A stretch of DNA of 34,211 nucleotides from a virus, in the IMG/VR virus record IMGVR_UViG_3300034062_006947, positions 1 to 34,211 of that record, one strand, 5' to 3'. Below, piece by piece: positions 27,556-34,211 of the stretch (its first letter is position 1; each line of letters begins with the position of its first letter). The notes under the pieces were generated by a model that was not told the origin of the DNA, searched no databases, and saw only the letters and a list, made by a program, of their open reading frames with translations. A program made the position numbers and the translations under genes.

Positions 27556-27575
27556 CCCCCGGCGGTGGCCGGGGG
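27556..27575 (-). terminator. Hairpin terminator after the capsid gene
   Basis: CCCCCGGC-loop-GCCGGGGG, an 8-bp all-GC stem, followed on the minus strand by a T-rich TTCTGCTTTG. It starts 29 nt past the capsid stop. It would separate heavy capsid transcription from the glycosyltransferase genes. Confidence 0.7.
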
Positions 27576-27604
27576 CTTGCTGTTGCGGCTGAGGCTGGGA
27601 CGAA

Positions 27605-28498
27605 TTAGCCCGTGATGAGTTTCGCGGCGCCGGTGAGCGCGCGGCTGTGTCCGAAGACACACTCATATGAAACGAAATGACGTCCCGAAGCGGGCGAATA
27701 GTGCCTTCTGTACCCGAGCGAAATTCCGCTCTGCGGATCGGTGACCACGGTGGCGGCCAGGTATTCGCTGGGCGCTTGCGGCTCGAGGGCGCGGATGGCA
27801 ACGGCGGCGGCGTTCGGGTGGATGGCCAGACCCTTCAGCGTGATGCTGTTGGAGGGCAGGATGACCGACTCGTAGACGTTCATGCCGAGGAGGCGCGGGA
27901 CGCGGCCTTCGACGATGGTGTCGCGGGCGCCGAACTGCGAGGCATCCAACAGGTTGCTCTGGGACAGGAGGCTGTCGTAGAGGGCGCTGTCGAGGATGAG
28001 CGCGCGCTCGGTCATGGGCACCTTCTCGTCGGTGAGCGCCTTGCGGAGCGTGCGGGCGTTGGTGATGGTGAAGGCCGAGGCGCCGGTGACCGACGCGGTG
28101 TATTGCGCGGCCGAGCTGGCGGTGGTGACGAAGAGGTTGAGCACCGAGGTCAACACGGCTTGCGCCAAAGCGCGACCCTGCTGGACGGCGAACTTCTGGA
28201 TCTCGGCGATGGAGGACTTGCTGTATTCCGTGTCGCTGAGGCTGACGGTGACGATCTGGTGCTTGTCGACCGAGATCGAGACGTTATTCATCGTGCCGCC
28301 GGTGGACTCGTAGGAGTTGTCGAAGGTGGTCGCGGTGAGGTTGGCGATGAGCGGGACTTCAACCGTTGCGCCGCGGCGGACAACTTCGCTGGAATAGGAA
28401 GTGGTCAGCACGGACAAGGGCATGAGGTCCGCCGTGAATGCTTCCAGCGCGGTCTGCGCCAGGAGCTTGTCGTTCAGACTGCTGCTAATTGTGGCCAT
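27605..28498 (-). CDS. Major capsid protein
   Basis: A 297-residue protein. ATISSSLNDKLLAQTALEAF, VVRRGATVEVPLIANLTAT and VTVSLSDTEYSKSSIAEIQK read as the N-terminal region, and SLGYRRHYSPASGRHFVSYE as the last strands, of an HK97-fold coat protein of the P22-like coat branch. It follows the protease and scaffold gene and is followed by a strong hairpin, as a highly expressed gene would be. No prohead delta domain is seen at the N-terminus, consistent with the separate scaffold. The start at ATG 28498 has no SD. Confidence 0.8.
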   Translation of the reverse strand: MATISSSLNDKLLAQTALEAFTADLMPLSVLTTSYSSEVVRRGATVEVPLIANLTATTFDNSYESTGGTMNNVSISVDKHQIVTVSLSDTEYSKSSIAEIQKFAVQQGRALAQAVLTSVLNLFVTTASSAAQYTASVTGASAFTITNARTLRKALTDEKVPMTERALILDSALYDSLLSQSNLLDASQFGARDTIVEGRVPRLLGMNVYESVILPSNSITLKGLAIHPNAAAVAIRALEPQAPSEYLAATVVTDPQSGISLGYRRHYSPASGRHFVSYECVFGHSRALTGAAKLITG

Positions 28499-28516
28499 AA
28501 GAGTGGTTGGTGAGGG

Positions 28517-28888
28517 TTAGGAGTAAAAGGTCTTGAGGATCTCCGCTTTGTTGGCGCGGAAGAACTGGGTGGCTTCGGGGCCGTCGAGGGCGGCGAATTT
28601 CTGCGCGGCGGTCAACTCGGGCACGACCGGGGTGGCGGCGGTGTCGATGCCGACGGAGGCGACGATGGCGGCGGCTTGTTCGCCGGCGCTTTTCTGCTCG
28701 GCGCGGAGGGTGGCGATCTCCTCGTCTTTGCTGGCGCTCTCGGCGGCGAGGCGCTCAACTTCGGCTTTGAGGGTTTCGAGTTCCTTGGCGAGGTCTTCGG
28801 CGGCTTGGGCCTGGACGGCTTCGGCGGCGTTCTTGGCGTCGAGGTCGGCCTGGAGGGCGTCGACTTTGGCCTGGAGTTCGGAGTTCAT
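28517..28888 (-). CDS. Nested scaffold protein (internal start)
   Basis: ATG 28888 (Met224 of the protease) has GGAGG 5 nt upstream, one of the few good ribosome-binding sites in the late region, and TTGACA at 17 nt. It would make a 123-residue protein that is just the helical scaffold and its C-terminal capsid-binding part. The arrangement is the same as lambda C with nested Nu3. Confidence 0.65.
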   Translation of the reverse strand: MNSELQAKVDALQADLDAKNAAEAVQAQAAEDLAKELETLKAEVERLAAESASKDEEIATLRAEQKSAGEQAAAIVASVGIDTAATPVVPELTAAQKFAALDGPEATQFFRANKAEILKTFYS

Positions 28889-29557
28889 GTTATCCTCCGC
28901 GGCGGTGTCAACCGGGGCGGCGGGCTCGGGTGCGGGTTTGCTGGCCATAGTGTTTTGAAATTGGGCGAAGCGTGCGCGGGCCTGCTCGGGGGTGACGGAG
29001 GCGGCGGCGGCGATGGGGGCGTCGATCTCGTCAACGAAGCCGTGCTCGAGGGCTTCGGTGGCGTCCATCCAGGTCTCGTCGTCCATCATTTGCTCGATGG
29101 CGGCGCGGGGCTGGCCGGTCTTGCGGACGTAGGCGTTGACGAGGGTGGCCTTGAGTTTGTCGAGGACGTCGGCTTCTTTGCGGAGGTCGTCGGCGTCGCC
29201 CATGGTCATGCTCCAGGGATTGTGGATCATTAGGAGGGCGTTCTCGGCGATGCGGGTCTCTTCGCCGGCCATGGCAATGACGGAGGCCATGGAGGCGGCG
29301 AGGCCGTCGATGTGGACGGTCAGTCCGCCTTTGTGGCGCTTGAGGGCATTGAAGATGGCCGCTCCTTCGATGACGCTGCCGCCGACGGAGTTGATGCGGA
29401 GGTCGATGTGCTGGCCTTTGAGCTTTTTGAGATCCGCGGCGAATTGCTTGGCAGTGACTCCTCCGAAGCCGATCTCATCGTAAATAGAAACCTCAACGCT
29501 TTCGTCGGTGTCGCGGTCGTCGGTCGGAGAAATTGCATACCAGCTGCGCGGGTTCAT
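28517..29557 (-). CDS. ClpP-type prohead protease fused to scaffold domain
   Basis: A 346-residue protein. Residues 20-185 are a ClpP/S14-type serine protease: INSVGGSVIEGAAIFNAL, then GLAASMAS with Ser89, LLMIHNPW with His112, and an acidic residue near 160. Residues 190-225 are an Ala/Pro linker. Residues 225-346 are a charged helix (SELQAKVDALQADLDAKNAA) and a compact tail ending FFRANKAEILKTFYS, typical of scaffold. The protease processes the prohead while the scaffold guides shell assembly. The ATG at 29557 overlaps the portal stop (ATGA). Confidence 0.8.
   Translation of the reverse strand: MNPRSWYAISPTDDRDTDESVEVSIYDEIGFGGVTAKQFAADLKKLKGQHIDLRINSVGGSVIEGAAIFNALKRHKGGLTVHIDGLAASMASVIAMAGEETRIAENALLMIHNPWSMTMGDADDLRKEADVLDKLKATLVNAYVRKTGQPRAAIEQMMDDETWMDATEALEHGFVDEIDAPIAAAASVTPEQARARFAQFQNTMASKPAPEPAAPVDTAAEDNMNSELQAKVDALQADLDAKNAAEAVQAQAAEDLAKELETLKAEVERLAAESASKDEEIATLRAEQKSAGEQAAAIVASVGIDTAATPVVPELTAAQKFAALDGPEATQFFRANKAEILKTFYS
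28906..28911 (-). promoter_or_regulatory. TTGACA start-associated motif (nested scaffold)
   Basis: TTGACACC inside the protease coding region, ending 17 nt upstream of the internal ATG 28888. Its presence at an internal start strengthens both the motif and the nested gene. Confidence 0.5.
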
Positions 29558-31272
29558 TGCTCGGGGGTTGGTGTCAATTCGTCCGCGTCGTTGTCGTTGG
29601 AGTCGTCGCCACTGGCGTCGCCAGCATTGGGATCGGCTTGCAGTCCGCTTGAAAGAGTGATCGGGCTACGGACAGGATTCTCTACCCACTCCTGCTCAAC
29701 TTGCGGCGGCACTTGAGGCAGGCGCATTTGTTCGCGGACAGCGCGCTCGTCTTCAACGTTTGGCGTAATGACGCCAGCGCGGACGGCCACGCCGTAGGTG
29801 TCGAGTGTGTCTTTCACGGGATTGCTGGAAGGATTCGGATTGAAAGTTGCGATTTGGTCAGGGTGGAGTTGGTATTCGGCGGCGAGCTCGGCGAGGAACT
29901 TGGCTTCGACGGCGCGCTGGCGGAGTTGGTCTTTCCACTCGAAGCCTCGCTCGGAGTAATCTTCGGCGTAGGTGCGGAGGCCGGCGCGGACGTCGTTCAA
30001 GTTGGCGGCGGCTTCGCGGCCGTAGTCGACGGAAGCGGCGGCGGGGCGTTGCCATTCGACCTTCCACCAGTTCGGGTTCTGCGGGAGCAGGCCGCGTTGC
30101 ATGGCGATGGTGATGACATGGGCCCAGACGCGGGAGCAGAGGCGGTCGATAAGCAGGGCTTGGCGTTGCTCGAAGGTGCGTTGGGCGCGGACCAAGACGG
30201 CGCGGAGGGCGGCGCCGCCGGCGTCGGCGGGACGGGCGGCGAATTCCCAGGGGACGCCGAGGTTCAAGCAGACTTCGCGGAGGAGGACGTCACAAAACTC
30301 GCGGAAGTTTTGTGACGGGCGGTTTGAGGTCCACGAGATGAGATCCTCGCCCATGGAGAGGCGTGGGATGGCGCCGCCGGCATTGCCGAGGCTTTCGACG
30401 GTGATCTCGTTGGTGCCTTCGGTGTTGATGCTGGTGCTGCCTTCGCCGAAAAAATCGGCGCCTTGGGGGTTGGACGATTTGATCGCCAGGGCGATATAGC
30501 TGGAGATCTTGAGGGCCATCTTCTCGAACGAAACGGCGTCGCCGACATCGCGGAGGTGGTTGACCGAGGGGGCGAGCGGGGTGACGTAACGTAGCTCGTC
30601 GCCCTGGCTGGCTTCGCCGACGTGGATGAGTTGCTGGGCGGGAATGTCCTCGAAGCGTTGCGCGGGATCGACGCCGTCGCCGATGAGGTGGCGGTAGAAG
30701 ATGGGGCGCATCTGGGCGTTGACGACCACGCCGTCGATGATGTTCTGGCCGCCTTCGCGAGCGGTGGGGTTCGACGGCTCGTAGACGGAGGAGCGGGCGT
30801 CGCCGATGCGGTGGGCGAGGATGAGCTGGAGCGCGGGGTAGCCGGTGGTCTGGACGGCGGTGCGGAAGAAGACTTCTCCGTCGCGGTCGATGGCGACGCT
30901 GGCGATGCGTTGCATTTCGCGCCAGGTGTAGCGGCCTTGCACGTCGGCCACGCGGCTCCATTGCTCGAAAAAGGTCTCGGCCGCGGTGTCCCAAGCTTCG
31001 TCGCCGCTGCGGGCTTGGGGGCGGATGCCGGAGCCGACGGAGTAGCGGGCTTTCTCGTTGACGAGTCCGCGGAGAAAGGGGGCGTTGTTGTAGAGCCAGC
31101 GCGAGAGTTTCATCAGGCGCTCGCGGTCGGCGCCGCTGACGTCGATGTGGCTGTCGACGGCGACGGCGTTATAGGGAAAGCGGCGCTGGATCGAAGGCCG
31201 GGCGGCTTCGTAGCTTTGGGCCTTGGGGTTGAAGGCTTTGGTCAAAAGTTTCCAGCGGTCGGCAATCTTCAT
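29554..31272 (-). CDS. Portal protein (lambda gpB-type)
   Basis: A 572-residue protein. SRWLYNNAPFLRGLVNEKAR, SGIRPQARSGDEAWDTAAE and FEQWSRVADVQGRYTWREMQ are the N-terminal signature of lambda-type portals. DGVVVNAQMRPIFYRH and a C-terminal region with CLNLGVPWEFAARPADAGGA, the conserved stem segment, follow. It forms the dodecameric DNA channel at one capsid vertex. The acidic C-terminus (residues 545-572) may be flexible. ATG 31272 overlaps the upstream stop. Confidence 0.85.
   Translation of the reverse strand: MKIADRWKLLTKAFNPKAQSYEAARPSIQRRFPYNAVAVDSHIDVSGADRERLMKLSRWLYNNAPFLRGLVNEKARYSVGSGIRPQARSGDEAWDTAAETFFEQWSRVADVQGRYTWREMQRIASVAIDRDGEVFFRTAVQTTGYPALQLILAHRIGDARSSVYEPSNPTAREGGQNIIDGVVVNAQMRPIFYRHLIGDGVDPAQRFEDIPAQQLIHVGEASQGDELRYVTPLAPSVNHLRDVGDAVSFEKMALKISSYIALAIKSSNPQGADFFGEGSTSINTEGTNEITVESLGNAGGAIPRLSMGEDLISWTSNRPSQNFREFCDVLLREVCLNLGVPWEFAARPADAGGAALRAVLVRAQRTFEQRQALLIDRLCSRVWAHVITIAMQRGLLPQNPNWWKVEWQRPAAASVDYGREAAANLNDVRAGLRTYAEDYSERGFEWKDQLRQRAVEAKFLAELAAEYQLHPDQIATFNPNPSSNPVKDTLDTYGVAVRAGVITPNVEDERAVREQMRLPQVPPQVEQEWVENPVRSPITLSSGLQADPNAGDASGDDSNDNDADELTPTPEQ
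29572..29577 (-). promoter_or_regulatory. TTGACA start-associated motif (protease)
   Basis: TTGACACC lies in the last codons of the portal gene; the hexamer ends 14 nt upstream of ATG 29557. Confidence 0.45.
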
Positions 31273-31589
31273 GTCATCGGGTAGTTGAAAGCGGCGATCA
31301 TCGTTTTCTGCGGCTTGCGGGTCAGATACGCCTCAAGCTGCGTGTCGGTCATGTCTTTGATGAGGGCCCAGCAGGACAGGGCTAACTCGGCGACGGTTGA
31401 GGCCGTCATGTCGGGCGGCAGGGAGTAGGAGAAGGATTTGCCGCCCATGCTGGCGGAAACGAGGAGGCGGCCGCCTTCTTTGGACGCGCTGTATTGGTTG
31501 GCGCCGATGGTTTCGAGGGCGGTGATGGTTTTCGCTGCTGACTTTCCGGAGGCTAACCAAGCTGAGAAAATGAACGCGCGCGGAGACAC
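31269..31589 (-). CDS. Small protein between terminase and portal (head-tail joining candidate)
   Basis: A 106-residue protein from GTG 31589. It starts MSPRAFIFSAWLASGKSAAK and ends TRKPQKTMIAAFNYPMT. The middle is beta-rich (GRLLVSASMGGKSFSYSLPP) followed by a helix. Lambda-type phages encode the joining protein gpW exactly here, but this protein is longer and does not show the gpW sequence. A joining function is possible by place only. TTGACA lies 13 nt upstream. Confidence 0.55.
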   Translation of the reverse strand: MSPRAFIFSAWLASGKSAAKTITALETIGANQYSASKEGGRLLVSASMGGKSFSYSLPPDMTASTVAELALSCWALIKDMTDTQLEAYLTRKPQKTMIAAFNYPMT

Positions 31590-31602
31590 GCGCTTTGGTC
31601 GG

Positions 31603-31608
31603 TGTCAA
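31603..31608 (-). promoter_or_regulatory. TTGACA start-associated motif (joining protein gene)
   Basis: TTGACACC; the hexamer ends 13 nt upstream of GTG 31589. Its TGA is the stop codon of the large terminase gene. Confidence 0.45.
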
Positions 31609-33380
31609 TTATTCTGGGTCGACTGCGGCTTCTGGGCCTGCATCTTGAAAACGCCGCCGAAATCGGCGAGGGCCGTGATCATGCTTTCGCAGTCGAGCAA
31701 GTGGTCGTCGCGTTTGCCGATCCGAGTCCAGAAGGCCGTCTCGCGGCCGGTCAGGTGGTTGCGTTTGACGATTTTCTTGTGCGCGTTGATCTGGCGCTTG
31801 TAGCTGTCGGAGACGTCGGCGGCCACGGTCCACTCGGGGCCGGCGCCGGATCGCAGCCATTCCAAGATGTCCTGAGTAAGTTGCGATGACCAAAGCATAT
31901 GAATCCATCCTTTGCGGAATGGGCGCACGATGGACGCGGCGCGGCGGACGTCTTGGCCAAGTTTGATCGGATAGTGGGCGCGCTCCTCGCCTTTGCAGGG
32001 AATCCAGCGGTTATGCATGCAGCGGTCGTAGACCTCTTGCGCGCGAAAGCCGTAATCGACGGCGACCAGCTTGGCGCGCATCGGCCCGACCGCGCGCGGC
32101 ACATCGAGGCCGAGCTCGGACACCTTGGCTTCCACGTCTTCCCAAAGTTGCAGGCGGCCCTCGTCGACGAGTCGGCTGGACCCGTCGCGGGCAAAGGCCC
32201 GGCAGACAAACCAGTAGTGATCCATCTGAACGTCGACGCCCATCATCCGCACTTCGCCGTCTTTAAGCGGATCGCGCAGGCCATACTCGCCAAAGGGGAT
32301 GACGCGCTCTTCTTCGTTCATCGATTCCTCCCACGGCTCGGCAAGCTGGGACTGGATGAAGTCCATAAGTCCAAGCAGGCCGGCTTTGGCCGTAAGAAAT
32401 TGCGCGGCCAGTTCGCCAAAGTCGCAAGATCGCCAAGGCGCATACAGGGAATTGAGGTGGTAGCTGCGGCGGTTGATTGGTGCGCCGGGATTGGTTGCGC
32501 GCCATTCTCCGTGGCGGATCATCTCCATCTTTTGCCCACTGCTAATCGGTTGGTCGCAGGACTCGCAATAATAGGCCGCCGTTTCTTTGACTCGCTCAAG
32601 GTTCCAGCTTTTGCCGTCTTCCATTTTTGCATCATCGGCCCAGCGCACGCGCGGCCAGGCCAGCCGTTGCTTGTGGCCGCAGTGCGGACACGGCACAAAA
32701 TAATACCGCTGGTCGCCTGCCAAAAACGCTTTCCATATCTGGCCTTCAGCGGTGGTCGGCGTGCTGACTTTGACGGTCAGGGAATTGGCAAAGGTCTTGG
32801 TTCGGTTCTGCGCCAGTGCCACTGCGTCGGCTTCTTTCGTCGATTCGCCGGCCAGCTTGTCCACCTCATCAAGCAGCAGCAGGCCGGCGGGGCGTGAACT
32901 AAGTGAAGAGGGCGAGTTGGACCCGACGAAATTCAAGACACACTGGTTGAAGGTTTGCTGAAGGTGCTTGAAGGCGTTGCGGTTTTTGTCGACTTGCGAT
33001 TTTAGAACCGGCGACTCTTCGACGATCGGCTGCCAGCGGACCTCGGAAAAGCTACGGGCCAGGGCTTCGTTGGGCATGACCCAGACCACCGGCTGCGGAC
33101 GGTTGACGATTCGCCAGGCGGTTCCCATCTGGAGCAAGGTCGTCTTGCCCGTCTGCGTGCCAAAGACCATGGCAATCTCGCTGACGTCCACGTCGCCAAA
33201 GGTTTCCAAGGGCTCGCGCATGTAGGGCGTCATGGCCGTGGAGAATCGCCCGGGCATGGCAGTGCCGGTGCGCTCGCTTAACCAGATTTCATCCTCGCAC
33301 CACTCAAGAACGGTGCGGTCGTCGCTGACGCCATAGACCGCCCTCAAGTCCTCGCGCAGTTGGTCGGCGGCCGGGCTCAT
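31605..33380 (-). CDS. Large terminase subunit (GpA-type)
   Basis: A 591-residue protein. Walker A is GTQTGKT (residues 74-80), Walker B LLLLDEVD (167-174), a coupling motif KVSTPTT follows near 204-210, and CPHC (231-234) with CESC (272-275) forms the zinc site typical of lambda gpA-type terminases. The nuclease part has GVDVQMDHYW and a later VAVDYG, giving RNase H-like catalytic acids. It packages DNA and cuts at genome ends. Lambda-type terminases often cut at cos sites, so a cos site may lie upstream of the small subunit. The start at ATG 33380 overlaps the small terminase stop. Confidence 0.9.
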   Translation of the reverse strand: MSPAADQLREDLRAVYGVSDDRTVLEWCEDEIWLSERTGTAMPGRFSTAMTPYMREPLETFGDVDVSEIAMVFGTQTGKTTLLQMGTAWRIVNRPQPVVWVMPNEALARSFSEVRWQPIVEESPVLKSQVDKNRNAFKHLQQTFNQCVLNFVGSNSPSSLSSRPAGLLLLDEVDKLAGESTKEADAVALAQNRTKTFANSLTVKVSTPTTAEGQIWKAFLAGDQRYYFVPCPHCGHKQRLAWPRVRWADDAKMEDGKSWNLERVKETAAYYCESCDQPISSGQKMEMIRHGEWRATNPGAPINRRSYHLNSLYAPWRSCDFGELAAQFLTAKAGLLGLMDFIQSQLAEPWEESMNEEERVIPFGEYGLRDPLKDGEVRMMGVDVQMDHYWFVCRAFARDGSSRLVDEGRLQLWEDVEAKVSELGLDVPRAVGPMRAKLVAVDYGFRAQEVYDRCMHNRWIPCKGEERAHYPIKLGQDVRRAASIVRPFRKGWIHMLWSSQLTQDILEWLRSGAGPEWTVAADVSDSYKRQINAHKKIVKRNHLTGRETAFWTRIGKRDDHLLDCESMITALADFGGVFKMQAQKPQSTQNN

Positions 33381-33997
33381 ATCTCGAAGCGCACGCCCTC
33401 TTTGAGCTTCTCAAAGAACATCTTCAGTTCGACTTCGATCTCTTTCTTTGGAAGTCCGTGCAGCCGGGCGGCCAAAGTCTTGGGTGCGGCGTCGAGTTGG
33501 CGGCGGATAGAGTTGTGCGGCCGCAGGAAGATGTCGCGGGCCTCGGAGTAGTATAGGGTGATTTTCTTTTCGCGCAGATAGTCGCGGCGGAACTGGTCAG
33601 CGCGCTGGCGCACATTGGAAGCCAGGGCAAAATTGGCGTTGGCCTTGCGATATTCTTCATGCGTGGCACCGCTTTTGGCCGCGTGTTGCAGGCGGTCGTA
33701 GGCAATTTTCTCGGCGCGCTTCGCCCGGCGGCTGTGCTCGATCGGATCGCTGTTTTCTTCCTCGGCAATCAGCGCCTCGGCGTCGACTACCTCTTCCTCG
33801 GGCAGTTCGTCGACAAAGGCCGGCTCGCTAATCGTCACGGGATCTGGGGCTTTGCGCTGGCGGTTGCGCGGCTTGACGTGGTTTTTCCGCCACGCGTTCA
33901 TTTCTTCGGTCGTGGTTTCCGGCATCCCCGCTTTGAGCAGATTGGCGGCTTGGCTTTTGCTGATGCCAAGCTGATCGGCTATGCTGCGAACGCTCAT
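33377..33997 (-). CDS. Small terminase subunit
   Basis: A 206-residue protein. Residues 3-28 are a helix-turn-helix (VRSIADQLGISKSQAANLLK), the DNA-recognition part of small terminases. A charged linker follows, an acidic segment (DELPEEEVVDAEALIAEEE), and a long coiled helix from HSRRAKRAEKIAYDRLQHAA to near the C-terminus, probably for oligomerisation. Adjacent to and coupled with the large subunit. The ATG at 33997 has no SD. Confidence 0.75.
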   Translation of the reverse strand: MSVRSIADQLGISKSQAANLLKAGMPETTTEEMNAWRKNHVKPRNRQRKAPDPVTISEPAFVDELPEEEVVDAEALIAEEENSDPIEHSRRAKRAEKIAYDRLQHAAKSGATHEEYRKANANFALASNVRQRADQFRRDYLREKKITLYYSEARDIFLRPHNSIRRQLDAAPKTLAARLHGLPKKEIEVELKMFFEKLKEGVRFEI

Positions 33998-34017
33998 TGT
34001 TTAGTAGTCGAGTAAAG

Positions 34018-34068
34018 TTAAAGGGGGTCTATGTGGGCCAATTTGGTCAAATATCGGCATACCGTCAT
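34018..34068 (-). CDS. Possible 16-residue peptide upstream of the small terminase
   Basis: ATG 34068 overlaps the stop of another tiny frame (ATGA) and ends in TAA at 34018, 20 nt before the terminase start. The product starts MTVCRYLTKLAHIDPL. Too short to judge by composition; listed because of the tidy tiling. Confidence 0.2.
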   Translation of the reverse strand: MTVCRYLTKLAHIDPL

Positions 34069-34127
34069 TTGCGCCACAATCGACCACAGGCGCGTTTTTT
34101 TGGAATTGGCTGTGGCGGCAGGCCCAT
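34065..34127 (-). CDS. Possible 20-residue basic peptide
   Basis: ATG 34127 follows a CTGACA motif (34149-34144) at exactly 16 nt, the preferred spacing elsewhere in the genome. The product is a Pro/Lys/Arg-rich 20-mer (MGLPPQPIPKKRACGRL...). It may be a leader peptide or a chance frame. Confidence 0.25.
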   Translation of the reverse strand: MGLPPQPIPKKRACGRLWRK

Positions 34128-34143
34128 CTCGTCATCTCGCCGC

Positions 34144-34149
34144 TGTCAG
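34144..34149 (-). promoter_or_regulatory. CTGACA variant of the start-associated motif near the window end
   Basis: The hexamer ends 16 nt before ATG 34127, in the 214-nt stretch upstream of the terminase genes. No strong promoter is otherwise visible in 33998-34211. Confidence 0.25.
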
Positions 34150-34150
34150 C

Positions 34151-34179
34151 CTATTGGACGTTTTGTGGGCTATTGGACG
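34151..34179. repeat. Direct repeat CTATTGGACG, 19-bp period
   Basis: Two perfect 10-bp copies at 34151-34160 and 34170-34179 separated by 9 bp, upstream of the terminase genes. Position fits an operator, a terminase-binding (cosB/pac-like) site or part of an origin. Which of these cannot be decided here. Confidence 0.4.
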
Positions 34180-34211
34180 CGCTAACAATCTCCGCGCTTG
34201 GTTCGGGCACT

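Noticed and set aside
24659-27615. Long plus-strand open frames (Gly/Ala/Val-rich) opposite the glycosyltransferase genes
   Set aside because: They are antisense frames in GC-rich coding DNA: low-complexity, no recognisable motif, no ribosome-binding site, and opposite genes with clear enzyme signatures.
12308-31608. TTGACA copies as ordinary -35 promoter boxes
   Set aside because: The start codon lies 13-17 nt after the hexamer, where the -10 box would have to be, and no TATAAT-like sequence is present at the right distance.
1-34211. CRISPR array, insertion sequence or diversity-generating retroelement
   Set aside because: No spaced repeat series, no transposase, and no reverse transcriptase were seen on either strand.

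Overview
The window reads as an essentially complete temperate tailed-phage genome (siphovirus type, lambda-like order). The host is probably a GC-rich bacterium. My best guess is Verrucomicrobiota, because of the Thr/Asn-rich fibre that carries a Sec signal peptide and the general style of the integrase and small early proteins. No host gene is visible, so the host call is inference.

Layout. Positions 1-7733 (minus strand) hold a compact early operon of small, mostly ATGA-overlapping genes with good GGAGG ribosome-binding sites: coiled-coil proteins, an ABA-sandwich protein, a replisome-organizer-like protein, DUF551 and HTH proteins, a PDDEXK exonuclease, a putative annealing protein ending in an SSB-type tail, a RuvC-like resolvase, small membrane proteins and a MerR/excisionase-like HTH. 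At about 7734-7841 two related ribbon-helix-helix proteins are encoded divergently around tandem 10-bp repeats, probably the genetic switch. Positions 8175-9432 hold the tyrosine integrase and an attP: the 3' half of a tRNA-Ser(CGA) flanked by matching repeat arms. Positions 9487-10918 (plus strand) are a three-gene cassette (metallophosphoesterase, small HTH-like protein, GNAT acetyltransferase). Positions 11109-12522 are lysis genes (M15 peptidase, small lipoprotein, holin). Positions 12866-24811 are fibres, baseplate, tape measure, frameshifted tail chaperone, tail tube and connectors. Positions 24812-27522 are two glycosyltransferase genes inserted next to the capsid gene. Positions 27605-33997 are capsid, ClpP-type protease with an internal scaffold start, portal, a joining protein, and large and small terminase.

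Because one tRNA half-site lies inside phage sequence, with phage genes on both sides, the window looks like a circularly permuted phage genome and not a prophage-host junction. The minus-strand program would run switch, recombination, tiny genes across the ends, terminase, head, tail, lysis.

The most unusual signal is a hexamer, TTGACA. By my reading it occurs nine times on the minus strand, and all nine copies lie 13-17 nt upstream of a start codon of a late gene (most at exactly 16). CTGACA variants and one plus-strand copy precede further genes at the same spacing. Most late genes lack a Shine-Dalgarno sequence, so this may be a start-associated regulatory element.
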